Assembly (NCBI RefSeq): GCF_030654605.1
Contig: NZ_JAURXB010000035.1
Coordinates: forward strand, 1-32,967
DNA: 32,967 nt
DNA from: Bradyrhizobium sp.
GTDB taxonomy: Bacteria > Pseudomonadota > Alphaproteobacteria > Rhizobiales > Xanthobacteraceae
Direction: 5' to 3'
The notes under the pieces are model-generated. The model saw only the letters and a program-made list of their open reading frames with translations, ran no database searches and was not told the DNA's origin. Position 1 is the first letter of the stretch; every line of letters begins with the position of its first letter. This document shows, piece by piece, positions 17,798-26,500 of this stretch. The translations under genes and the position numbers were made by a program.

Positions 17798-18730
17798 CTA
17801 CCGCCACCTGCGATGCAGCCACAGCCATTGTTCCGGATACTCGCGGATCCAGCCCTCGACCACCGAAGTGACCGCCTGCATCGTGCCCTGGATGTCGACT
17901 TTTCCGTCCGCGTCGCGCACCGGCTTTACTTCCTCGGACAGTTCGGCGCGAAAGCGGTTGCCGGGGAGGCGGATGATGCGGGTGCCGTGGATCGGGCAGT
18001 CGACCTGGCGCAGCAGCCGCGCCAGCATCGGATTGGCTTTGGTCTTGCGGCCGAAGAAAGTGACCTCGACGCCGTTGGTGAGATACTGGTCGACCAGCAT
18101 GGCGACGTGCTGGCCTTTTTGCAGCGCTTCCGCGAGCTTTAGCGGCGCCTCGCGGCCCGCCGGGATCAGCGTGCCCATTTTCACCGCGCGGATTTTCTCG
18201 ATGGCGCGGTCGGCGGACTGGCTGTTCGGGCGCCGGAACAGGATCGCCGCATCAAGCCCGTGCGCCACCGCGGCCAGCGCCGGCAGTTCCCAATTGCCGA
18301 GATGGCTTGCGAAGATCAGGGCCGGCTTGCCGTCATTCTTGAGCTGGGCAAACAATTCGTGGGTTCGCTGCGGAATTTCGACGCGGCTTTTCTCCGGGCA
18401 ATTGATGTCGTAATCCCAGATGTGGTCGAGATGGGCGAATTCGGCGCCGATGCGGCCGAGATTGTCCCAGACGCCCGTCAGGATTTTCTCGATCTCTTCC
18501 GGGGATTTTTCGGGGAAGGCGGCTTTGAGATTTTCGCGGCCGATCCGGTCTTCGCGCAACCGCGGACCGATAAATCGCAACGCGCGGCCGAACCGGCTGG
18601 CGGTCTTGACCGGATCGAAGAAGCGGGTGGTGCGCAGCATCCCGATCGTCAACGCCCCGACGGCGGCGTCGCCGAGCGCCTTGGCCGCGTTACGGAGGCG
18701 AAGCTTGGTGCGAAGGACCAGATGGCTCAT
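17798..18730 (-). CDS. lpxXL: Very-long-chain acyltransferase for lipid A
   Basis: A 310-residue lysophospholipid/lauroyl-acyltransferase-family protein (LpxL/HtrB fold) of the inner membrane. The HX4E catalytic motif is SHLGNWEL with His143 and Glu148. Other family features are FRRPNSQSAD, LVDQYLTNGVEVTFFGRK and the C-terminal YPEQWLWLHRRWR. In rhizobia LpxXL moves the very-long-chain fatty acid from AcpXL onto lipid A. It is the last gene of the acpXL cluster here, 20 bp after fabF1XL. A generic LpxL lauroyl transferase is the alternative by sequence, but the neighbourhood settles it. Confidence 0.93.
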   Translation of the reverse strand: MSHLVLRTKLRLRNAAKALGDAAVGALTIGMLRTTRFFDPVKTASRFGRALRFIGPRLREDRIGRENLKAAFPEKSPEEIEKILTGVWDNLGRIGAEFAHLDHIWDYDINCPEKSRVEIPQRTHELFAQLKNDGKPALIFASHLGNWELPALAAVAHGLDAAILFRRPNSQSADRAIEKIRAVKMGTLIPAGREAPLKLAEALQKGQHVAMLVDQYLTNGVEVTFFGRKTKANPMLARLLRQVDCPIHGTRIIRLPGNRFRAELSEEVKPVRDADGKVDIQGTMQAVTSVVEGWIREYPEQWLWLHRRWR

Positions 18731-18750
18731 TGGAACTGGCTGGCCGGCCG

Positions 18751-20028
18751 CTAGATCGGTTCGCGCGTCAGGATCAGCGAAGCATTCTGGCCGCCGAATC
18801 CGAACGAGTTCGACATCACGGCGGTGACGCGCGCGTCGCGGGCGACGTTCGGAACCACGTCGAAGGGAATCGCGGGATCCGGAATCTCATAATTGATGGT
18901 CGGCGGAATCCGCTGATGTTCGAGCGTCAGCAGCGAAATGATCGCTTCGACGGCGCCCGCGGCCGAGATGGTATGGCCGATCATCGATTTGTTCGACGAC
19001 ACCGGAATCTGCTGGGCGCGTTCGCCGAACACCGCCGAGATGCCCTGATATTCCATCTTGTCGTTTTCCGGCGTCGCGGTGCCGTGCGCGTTGATGTGGT
19101 CGATCTGCTCGGTCGTCATGCCGGCATCCGCCAGCGACTTTCGGACACAGCCGATGATCGGTTTGCCGTCCGGGCTGGAGCGCGTGCGGTGAAACGAGTC
19201 GGTCAATTCACCACAGCCGGCAACGACGCCGAGAATTGGCGCGCCGCGGGCGACGGCGGCCTCAAAGCTTTCGAGCACCAGCGTGCCGGCGCCTTCCGCA
19301 ATGACGAAACCGTCGCGGTTCTTCGAAAACGGCTTGGAGGCGGCCTGTGGCGGATCGTTCTGGGTCGATAGTGCCGACAACAGCGAAAACCTGATCAGGT
19401 TTTCCTGATTGACCGAGCCATCGGTCGCCACCACCAGTGCGGCGTCGGTTTCGCCGCGGCGAATGGCTTCGACGCCGAGTTGAATCGCGGTGGCGCCCGA
19501 CGCGCAGGCGGTCGAAAGCGAAATCGGCGATCCCTTGGTGCCGAATTTCTCGGCCAGATGTCCCGCGACCGAGCCGAACATGAAGCGGTGATGATACGGC
19601 GAGAATTTTCCGCCGCCGCTGATGGCAAGGACGTCGTTGACGTCGAAATCCGGTTTGCCGACGGCGCGTCCGACTTCGATCCGTTGCGACCATTCAACCT
19701 CGACAGGGGCGACGGCGAGAAACAGCGGTCCCGGAAAATCGCCCATTCTGCCGATACCGGACTGCCCGAGGGCCTCCTCGGTGGCGATATCGGCGAGCCG
19801 CTCGGTCAAGCCGGTCGACGAGCTCGGCTCGACGGTGACGAAATCGACCGTTCCCGCCATTGTCGACTTCAGGCCGTCGATCGGAAAGCGCGTCACGGTC
19901 CGGATGCCGGATTCGCCCGCGGTCAGTTTCTTCCAGTTGTCGGCCTTGCCGGCGCCGAGCGACGTGACGATGCCCATGCCGGTAACGACGACGATCGGTC
20001 TGCCGAATTTGTCGCGTGGTGCTGTCAT
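18751..20028 (-). CDS. fabF1XL: Beta-ketoacyl-ACP synthase, catalytic subunit FabF1XL
   Basis: A 425-residue KAS II-type condensing enzyme. All catalytic residues are present: Cys175 in STACASGA, His315 in NAHGTATPEND, Lys347 in SSNKSMIGH, and His352. The N-terminus (PIVVVTGMGIVTSLG) and the C-terminal SNSFGFGGQNASLIL are standard. It elongates acyl chains on AcpXL to the C26-C30 range for lipid A in rhizobia. ATG 20028 is preceded by GGGGA. It lies 27 bp after fabF2XL and 20 bp before lpxXL. Its partner FabF2XL lacks an active site, so this subunit must do the condensation. Confidence 0.93.
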   Translation of the reverse strand: MTAPRDKFGRPIVVVTGMGIVTSLGAGKADNWKKLTAGESGIRTVTRFPIDGLKSTMAGTVDFVTVEPSSSTGLTERLADIATEEALGQSGIGRMGDFPGPLFLAVAPVEVEWSQRIEVGRAVGKPDFDVNDVLAISGGGKFSPYHHRFMFGSVAGHLAEKFGTKGSPISLSTACASGATAIQLGVEAIRRGETDAALVVATDGSVNQENLIRFSLLSALSTQNDPPQAASKPFSKNRDGFVIAEGAGTLVLESFEAAVARGAPILGVVAGCGELTDSFHRTRSSPDGKPIIGCVRKSLADAGMTTEQIDHINAHGTATPENDKMEYQGISAVFGERAQQIPVSSNKSMIGHTISAAGAVEAIISLLTLEHQRIPPTINYEIPDPAIPFDVVPNVARDARVTAVMSNSFGFGGQNASLILTREPI

Positions 20029-20055
20029 GATGTCCCCGTCGATCCCACGCCGTCT

Positions 20056-21246
20056 CTACTTGTTGATGGCCTCGACCAGGGCCATGCCTTCGCCCTGCCA
20101 GTGACCGGCTCCCATGACCACAATCTGGGTCGGCGGGTCAGTCATTTCAACCTCGAGCCCGGTCGGATCGTTCGGCGGAAACAGCGCGCCGCGCGAGAGC
20201 GAAAGCGCGGCCAGCGCCAGTCCCAGGGGAAACTGGGTCTCCAGCGTGTGGCCGAACGAGGTTCCGGTGGCGCGAACCGCGCAGCCGGGGTGCCCGCTCA
20301 GAAATGCTCTTTCCTCTGAGGTGACCGGTTCGACCCCGGTCGCGCCTGTGATCAAGGCGCCATTGTCTTTTGGCATCCCGAGCTTCGACCACAGCGCTTC
20401 CAGCGATTTCGTCACCGCGCCCGGCTGCTTGCGTTGCGCCAGGTCCGTGACCACGTTGGTCAGCCTGGCGTAAGGCCTGGCGCCGCGGGCCTCGGCGTGC
20501 TCCCTGGATTCGATGACCAGGAAAACGCCCGCCGAGCCCAGCGCAAAGCCGCTATGCTTGTCGCGCGCCCAAACCGGGTCGAACTTGTCCTTGAGATTGA
20601 AGTCGTCGAATTCATAGAGGATCAGCAGATCCGTCCGCTCGCCATTATGGGCGGCGCCGACCAGGGTGATGTCGCTTTGGCCGGATTGTATTCGCGCCAG
20701 CGCAATCCGCGCCGCGTCGATGCTCGCCGCTTCCTCGCCCATGAACGTGCGCGAGGTGCCGGAAACCCCGTGAACGATAGCGATGTTGCCGGCGAGCAGG
20801 TTGGAGAGCTGGGTCAAAAACAGCGTCGGCCGCAGATCGTTCATCAGCCTTTCATTGAGAAAGGCGGGACCCGCATTGCTCTTTACGTAGGCATTGAGGA
20901 TGGCGAGGTCGACCGGCACGTCGCGCTCGCCGCCGCCGGCTGCGACGATCATGTCCATTCGGCCGAGGATTTCCTGGTTGCCCTTGACGCCGGCGGAGTC
21001 CAGCGCCAGCCCGGCGGCATAGGTGCCGATGCGCTGCCAGGCGTCCATCTGCCGCTGATCGCCCTTTTTCGGGATCTGCGCGTCGAAGCTGACCGGCGCC
21101 AGCGGGTGGACGATGTAGGGGGCAAAGCGCTTTTCATCGACGTTGATGCGGCGTGCATTGAGGGCATCCCAATGCGCGTCCAGCCCTTCGCCGAGCGACG
21201 AGACGATACCGATACCGGTGATCCAGGCTTCCTTCGGCTTGTTCAT
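20056..21246 (-). CDS. fabF2XL: FabF2XL, degenerate ketosynthase (chain-length-factor-like)
   Basis: 396 residues from ATG 21246 (MNKPKEAWITGIGIVSSLGEG). The thiolase fold is recognisable from end to end, but catalytic residues are missing. No cysteine lies in the nucleophile region (GVSGTSRTFMGEEAASIDAA); an ungapped by-eye alignment to FabF1XL from the following RGETDAALV/SGQSDITLV segment places Glu172 at the Cys position. The HGTxTP segment is replaced by TGATGVEPVT, and the Lys of the SxKSM motif by TGTSFGH, leaving only His333. It is therefore likely a non-catalytic partner of FabF1XL. The upstream frame extension to 21357 lies in fabZXL and is ignored. It overlaps the fabZXL stop by 4 bp. 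Confidence 0.92.
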   Translation of the reverse strand: MNKPKEAWITGIGIVSSLGEGLDAHWDALNARRINVDEKRFAPYIVHPLAPVSFDAQIPKKGDQRQMDAWQRIGTYAAGLALDSAGVKGNQEILGRMDMIVAAGGGERDVPVDLAILNAYVKSNAGPAFLNERLMNDLRPTLFLTQLSNLLAGNIAIVHGVSGTSRTFMGEEAASIDAARIALARIQSGQSDITLVGAAHNGERTDLLILYEFDDFNLKDKFDPVWARDKHSGFALGSAGVFLVIESREHAEARGARPYARLTNVVTDLAQRKQPGAVTKSLEALWSKLGMPKDNGALITGATGVEPVTSEERAFLSGHPGCAVRATGTSFGHTLETQFPLGLALAALSLSRGALFPPNDPTGLEVEMTDPPTQIVVMGAGHWQGEGMALVEAINK

Positions 21247-21713
21247 GGCGTCATGGCCTGCATCGGAAAGCCGATCTCGTTGGCCACCGCATCCATATGG
21301 ACGCGCAGGGACGGATCGGGGAAGGGAATCTGGCGGAAGGTAAGGGTGGCGCTGCACTTCAGTTCGGTGCCGACCCGCGCCTTGGCCGAGGTGACGGCAA
21401 AGCCCGAGCCTTCGTGCTCGATCTTCGCTTCGATCGTCAACAGCTGGCCGGGACTGACGAAACCCCGCATCTTGGCTTCCTTCACCATCGCCAGGAACGG
21501 CATGCGCTCGAACCTGGTCACGCCGAGCAGCAGCCAGCCGGAACTCTGCGCCATCGCCTCCGTCAGCAACACGCCGGGCATGATCGGGAAGCCCGGGAAA
21601 TGTCCCTCGAAGATGGTGTGCGCTTGCGGAACCTGGGCCTCGACGATGATCGTCCTGGCCTCGAGGTCGATCTCGACGATGCGGTCAATCAGCCTGAAAT
21701 AATCAAGTTGCAT
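21243..21713 (-). CDS. fabZXL: 3-hydroxyacyl-ACP dehydratase FabZXL
   Basis: A 156-residue hotdog-fold dehydratase. EGHFPGFPIMPGVLLTEAMAQ contains the catalytic His38 and Glu52 in the FabZ arrangement. It removes water from 3-hydroxyacyl-AcpXL during very-long-chain fatty acid synthesis for lipid A. It starts with ATG 21713, 9 bp after the acpXL stop, and ends in an ATGA overlap with fabF2XL, so coupled translation is expected. It is distinct from the housekeeping fabZ of the lpxD-fabZ-lpxA cluster, which is not in this window. Confidence 0.94.
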   Translation of the reverse strand: MQLDYFRLIDRIVEIDLEARTIIVEAQVPQAHTIFEGHFPGFPIMPGVLLTEAMAQSSGWLLLGVTRFERMPFLAMVKEAKMRGFVSPGQLLTIEAKIEHEGSGFAVTSAKARVGTELKCSATLTFRQIPFPDPSLRVHMDAVANEIGFPMQAMTP

Positions 21714-21722
21714 GGCGGGCGA

Positions 21723-22010
21723 TTAGGCGCCCGCGCTCTTGGCCGCGACCAGTTCGTCGATGCGGGCGGCGAGGTTCTTCAGGACGAAATACTGCTCGGT
21801 GGTCGCCTTGCCGTCGTTGACCTCCTGGGTCCACTTCTCCAGCGGCATCTTGATCCCGAACGCCTTGTCGATGGCAAACGCGATGTCGAGAAAATCGAGG
21901 CTGTCGATGCCCAGATCGTCGATGGCGTGGCTCTCCGGCGTGATCGTGTCGCGCGGGATGTCGCAGGTTTCGGCGATAATCGTGGCGATCTGATCGAATG
22001 TAGAAGACAT
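21723..22010 (-). CDS. acpXL: Acyl carrier protein AcpXL
   Basis: A 95-residue carrier protein, longer than housekeeping ACP (~78), as is usual for AcpXL. The phosphopantetheine serine is Ser37 in [15 protein letters not shown]. The longer helix-4/C-terminal part includes [17 protein letters not shown] and an Ala-rich tail. It carries the growing very-long-chain (omega-1)-hydroxy fatty acid and delivers it to LpxXL. Two adjacent ATGs (22013, 22010) are possible; AAAGG lies 7 bases before the second, which is preferred. It is first in its operon, and the AT-rich region at 22015-22040 upstream is a likely promoter site. Confidence 0.95.
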   Translation of the reverse strand: MSSTFDQIATIIAETCDIPRDTITPESHAIDDLGIDSLDFLDIAFAIDKAFGIKMPLEKWTQEVNDGKATTEQYFVLKNLAARIDELVAAKSAGA

Positions 22011-22013
22011 CAT

Positions 22014-22244
22014 TAAGCCTTTGATATATTGGAGATAAATCCGATAGCGGCACGGGATCGGGGCGCGGCGCTCCGGATTGCCTCATCCCCCAGCCGGAGT
22101 TGAGTGCCCGTATATCGGAGCGAGGCCCTGAGTTCAATGGAGGCGGGCTGCGAGGGGCCGGATTCACGGGTAAAACGGCCGGATTTTCCTGAAAATCCAT
22201 AGCGTTCTCAAGCGAAAGCCTGCCTCGCATCCGATGCGGGGTGG
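22014..22244. promoter_or_regulatory. Upstream region of the acpXL operon
   Basis: About 230 bp with no credible gene between two same-strand genes. The 30 bp nearest acpXL are unusually A+T-rich for this window (TATATTGG, ATAAAT), consistent with a promoter, but no exact boxes are claimed. Confidence 0.4.
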
Positions 22245-22559
22245 CTAGCTGCGCGGCGTCGAAATCTGGGCGCAGTCGCGCCGTCCCATCAGCACGCAAT
22301 CCTGGGTCTTGCGCAGGTCGGCGATGCTCATCGCCAGCCATATTCCGATCGCCGTCAGGGCGACGGTGAAGGCAAGGGCGGCGACGTTCGCCAGCATGCG
22401 ATGCCGGAATTCGTCGGGTTCCTCGCGGGCTCGCTCGAAGCGCGAGAGATCCCGGGTCAGATCCCGGGTCAGATTTTGGGGCTGCTGCCGGGCCTGGTTG
22501 TCCGGCTCCCCCCGCTGGCCCGGCGGATGCGCCAAAGTGCGCGGCCGGAATTTGAGCAC
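22245..22559 (-). CDS. Small single-pass membrane protein
   Basis: 104 residues from GTG 22559 (VLKFRPRTLAHPPGQ). The first ~55 residues are polar and Arg/Pro/Gln-rich, ending in FERAREEPDEFRHRM. One membrane helix follows (LANVAALAFTVALTAIGIWLAMSIA) and a short tail with two cysteines (RKTQDCVLMGRRDCAQI). I recall similar proteins in Bradyrhizobium with the ending DMRKxQDCVLxGRRNC, so the C-terminal half is very likely real. The start is unsure: the frame is open to an ATG at 22709, and that extension looks non-coding. A 12-bp tandem duplication encodes LTRDLTRD. No function is known. Confidence 0.65.
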   Translation of the reverse strand: MLKFRPRTLAHPPGQRGEPDNQARQQPQNLTRDLTRDLSRFERAREEPDEFRHRMLANVAALAFTVALTAIGIWLAMSIADLRKTQDCVLMGRRDCAQISTPRS

Positions 22560-22765
22560 GCGATGCTCGTCATCCGAGGGTATGGGCTGCTGGGTTTTCA
22601 GGGCTGCCAGCTCCGGGAAAGGCTGACCCCATTTAGCACGCCCGCGATGCGTCTCACAGAAAATGTTGGCGGAAGATGACACATGGCACGGCTGCGGCAA
22701 TCGATCCAACGGAACCCACAGCGGTCGTCCGCGGGCGACGCCGGATCATGCGTCCGTGCGGGACC

Positions 22766-23344
22766 TCATTTCGGCAGCCGTCCCATCAGATAAAACTCGT
22801 CGTTCGGACGCATCGCGGTGACGTTCGCCATCCGGTTCGACAGCGCAAAGAAGGCGGAGATCGCGGCGATATCCCAGATGTCGTCGTCGGAAAAGCCGTG
22901 GCCGGCGAGGCCGACAAAATCCGCCTCCGAAACGAGCTGCGCCTCGGCGCTCACCTTCATCGCGAAGTCGAGCATGGCGCGCTGGCGCGGCGTGATGTCC
23001 GCCTTGCGGTAGTTGGCCGCGATCTGGTCTGATATCTGCGGGTTCTTGGCGCGAATCCGCAGGATCGCGCCGTGCGCGATCACGCAATACTGGCACTGGT
23101 TGGCGCTCGACGTCGCCACCACGATCATCTCGCGCTCGGCCTTGGTCAGGCCGCTGTCCTTCTCCATCAGCGCGTCGTGATAGGCAAAGAACGCCCGGAA
23201 TTCATCCGGCCGGTACGCCAGCGTCAAAAACACGTTCGGCACGAAGCCGGATTTTTCCTGCACGCCGAGCAGGCGCGTGCGGATATCGTCGGGCAGGGCG
23301 TCGATGGCGGGGGTGGGGAAGCGTTTTGGAGCGGGCTGGGTCAT
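22766..23344 (-). CDS. AhpD-like / carboxymuconolactone decarboxylase-family protein
   Basis: 192 residues from ATG 23344 (MTQPAPKRFPTPAIDALPDD). The AhpD core is present: Glu in LTKAEREMIVVATSSANQC, then Cys84 and Cys87 in CQYCVIAHG with His91. Residues ~130-175 repeat the all-alpha pattern (ITPRQRAMLDFAMKV, FSDDDIWDIAAIS). Proteins of this peroxidase-related subfamily have a redox-active CxxC and are thought to reduce peroxides; the physiological partner is not identifiable. The frame extends to 23395, but the extra 17 residues look unrelated. A single gene, on the same strand as its neighbours but with gaps on both sides. Confidence 0.9.
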   Translation of the reverse strand: MTQPAPKRFPTPAIDALPDDIRTRLLGVQEKSGFVPNVFLTLAYRPDEFRAFFAYHDALMEKDSGLTKAEREMIVVATSSANQCQYCVIAHGAILRIRAKNPQISDQIAANYRKADITPRQRAMLDFAMKVSAEAQLVSEADFVGLAGHGFSDDDIWDIAAISAFFALSNRMANVTAMRPNDEFYLMGRLPK

Positions 23345-23401
23345 GGACGGTTCCGGCTGGGCCACGAGATGCGGTTGGCCGGGACCATACTGCATGGCTA
23401 G

Positions 23402-23422
23402 GCCGGTGCAAGGAGCACCGGC
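23402..23422 (-). terminator. Hairpin downstream of the RTX gene
   Basis: GCCGGTGC (23402-23409), a 5-nt loop and GCACCGGC (23415-23422) form a perfect 8-bp stem about 120 bp beyond the RTX stop. No T-run is visible, so a role in ending RTX transcription is only possible. Confidence 0.35.
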
Positions 23423-23540
23423 ACCGGGTTTGATGCAGTCCGCAGGATGGAGTGAGCGCTTGCGAAACTCTGACTTTGCCGGTTCGTGGTTCAGCCAGTA
23501 TTGCTTCGCTCCTGGGATCCTGCGAGGTCGGTGAGTCTCG

Positions 23541-26500
23541 CTAGGCTGCCTGCTGCCAAGCGTTGTTCACCGCCGCGGCTACCGCGGCGTCCACGATGGT
23601 TGGGCTCGCGGCATTCGGATTGAATGCCATGCCGCCGTGACTGGCTGCATAATTTGACTCGAACGTCGCCATCGCCTGGACCAGGGCATCAATTTGGCTG
23701 TTCGCAAGCTCGAAATTGCCCGCTTGGACCGCCGCGAGTTGCGCCCCGGAGCTTCCGTACCAGTTCTGGATCGTCACCTGCTGGCCGGTCCCTAGAACGT
23801 CGATCACGAGGTCCGACCCGGCGTGATCGAGCCATAGCTGGTTCGGATTGATGGCGGTGAACTCCAGGGTTCCCGCCGGCGCCGGGCTGCCTGCAGAACC
23901 GTTGACGATAACGCTCGAATTTTGCGACTGCGCAAGACGATAGGTATCGTCGCCGCCGTTTCCAATCAGCGTCGATGCGCCGGCGCTTGACAATGTGTCA
24001 TTGCCGGAGGTGCCGGCGACGGTGCTGGCGGCGTTCATCCCGAACACCTGGGCCTTGATGCTTGCGCCGCTGCTATCGCCGAGCGTGCCGCTTCCGGCGG
24101 GAAGATAGAGGTCGCCATCCTGCCAACTGACGGCGAAGCCGCCATTGGAAAGCGCGGCGACCACCGGATTGAGCTGATAGCCGGCCGTTTCAGTGTTCAC
24201 CAGAAACGCGGAACCCACCTTGTTGCCGCCGCCATCGAATGCCTGCGCCATGATCGAGGTCCCGGTGCTGTCGCCGGACGCACTGTCGGAGCCGATCCAT
24301 GTCACGACGAAACCCCCATTCGCCAGCGCGATGGCGGGAATCGTGCTGTAACCGGCAAAACCGGTCAGTGCGGCGACCTGCACCTGACTTCCGACCGCTT
24401 GTCCCGAAGCGTCGAAAATTTGAGCGGCGATCGACCCGGAATTGATCCACGTCACGACAAACCCACCGTTCGCGAGGGAGATGATCGTAGGGGTTACGTC
24501 AGCATGGCTGGTCGGCGCGCTGACCAGCAGTTCGGCACCGACCTTGTTGCCGCCGGCATCGAACCTCTGGGCCTTGATGTTCCAGTCGTAGTCGTTCTGC
24601 CAAACTACGACGAAACCGCCGTTGGTCAACGCCGTGATGTCGGGGGCTTCCTGGTCGCGCGTGGTGGGGGCGTTGATCTGGAAGCGGTTGCCGATGGCGT
24701 TGCCGGCGGGACCGTAGATCTGTGCCTGGATGCTGAATGAACTGGTCGTCCCGTAGATGTATTGGTCGCCATCGTAGAACCCGTCCTGCCAGGTCACGAC
24801 GAAGCTGCCGTCGGCCAGCCCGGTGACTTCGGGCTTGATCTGCGCCCATCCGGTCTGGCCAACCAGGAATTCGGAGCCGGATTTGGCGCCCGTTGCATCG
24901 AAAGCCTGCGCCCTGATGCCATTCGATTCCCAGGTTGCGACAAAGCCTCCGCCCGCGAGCGCGCTGATCGCGGGGTTCATCTGATAACCCTGAACCTGGC
25001 TGTTGATCAAGAATTCGCTGCCGACCTTGTCGCCGGCCGCATTGAAGAGCTGGGCCTTGATGCTGGTGCCGAAACCGTCACCGAGCGTTCCGCTGCTGTC
25101 CTGCCAGGTCACGACAAAGCCGCCATTGGCCATCGCCGTCAGCGTCGGATCGGTCTGGTTGGCCGCTGTCATGGTGTTGACCAGGAATTCGGACCCGATT
25201 CGGTACAGGCCGCTCGGGACCGATGGCGCATTGACGCCATTCACCGTCATGGTCACGGTCGCGGTCGCGGTGACACCGGCGGAATCGCGCATGGTGTAGG
25301 TAAACGTGTCGGACATGCTCTGGCCGGAGCCGATGCCATGCAACGCGGCCGCCGCCCGCGGATCGTAGACCACCTGGCCGTTCTGAAGGCTCACCGCCGC
25401 GCCCAGCGCCGATTTCGACGAGACCGAGACGATCGACTTGGTATCGCTGGCGTCGGGATCGACGTCATTGGCCAGCAGGCTTGCCGCGGTCAGCGCGGCG
25501 GCATGGTTCACATCGGTCGTGCCGGTGTCGTCATGCGCAACCGGCGGGGTATCGAATGGAACGGTGCCATCGGCGAACCGCAGGAATTCGACGTCGATCA
25601 AGCGATCGATGCCGTCGCGGTTCTCAATCAGGTCCGTCACGGTCACGACGCCATTGGCCAACCCCAGCCGGTAGTCGGCGAAGTTGCCGCTGAACACGGC
25701 GGTGTCCGATCCGTCGCCGCCGTTCAAGGTGTCATCGCCGGAGCCGCCGCTCAACACGTCGTTGCCCGCCATGCCCCGCAGCACGTTGTTGTTGCGGTTG
25801 CCGACCATGTTGTTGGCGAGACCGTTGCCGGTGCCGTCGATGGCTTCGTCCCACAGCTTGATGGCTTCCTTGGTGTAGATCGCGTAGGCGTACGGCACAT
25901 TGGCCGCCGCCATGAAGCTCGCGGTGTCGACGAAGCGGGTCATGTCGCTGACCTTATGACGCCCGGAATCGGCGATATAGAATCCGAGCAGTTCGCCGTC
26001 GGCCTCGCCGTAGACCACGCCGGTGACGGTGACGACATGGTTCACGACGCCGGAGTCCACGTAACCGGCCTCGCCCCACAGGATGCCGGCATTGACGGCG
26101 ACGACGACGCCGCGGCCGCTTCGGATCAGATTGGCGATGCCGTCCTCGTTGTAGCCTTCGATCAAGGCATTGCGGATGCCGTAGCTGTCGAGCAGTGCCT
26201 GCTGGTCCATGTAGTTCGAACCGCCGCGCTCATAGGGCGGCAGGGTCGGATCCGTGACCGCCCAGCCGTGCTGGATGGCGCGCAGCACCACGTCGCTCTC
26301 GGTGGAAGGCTGGTTGGCCTGGGTCAGGATGTTGGCGATCGAGGTCAGCGCGCAGGTGCCCCAATAGTCCGGCACCGCGTCGCCCTGGATATAGTCCAGC
26401 TCGTTGGCCTTCGGGTAGCCGTAGACCAGCGCGGGCGCGCCGTCGACCAGGCCCTTTTCCGGCTTGGCGAAGTCGAGCAGGATCATGTTTTCGACGTTGG

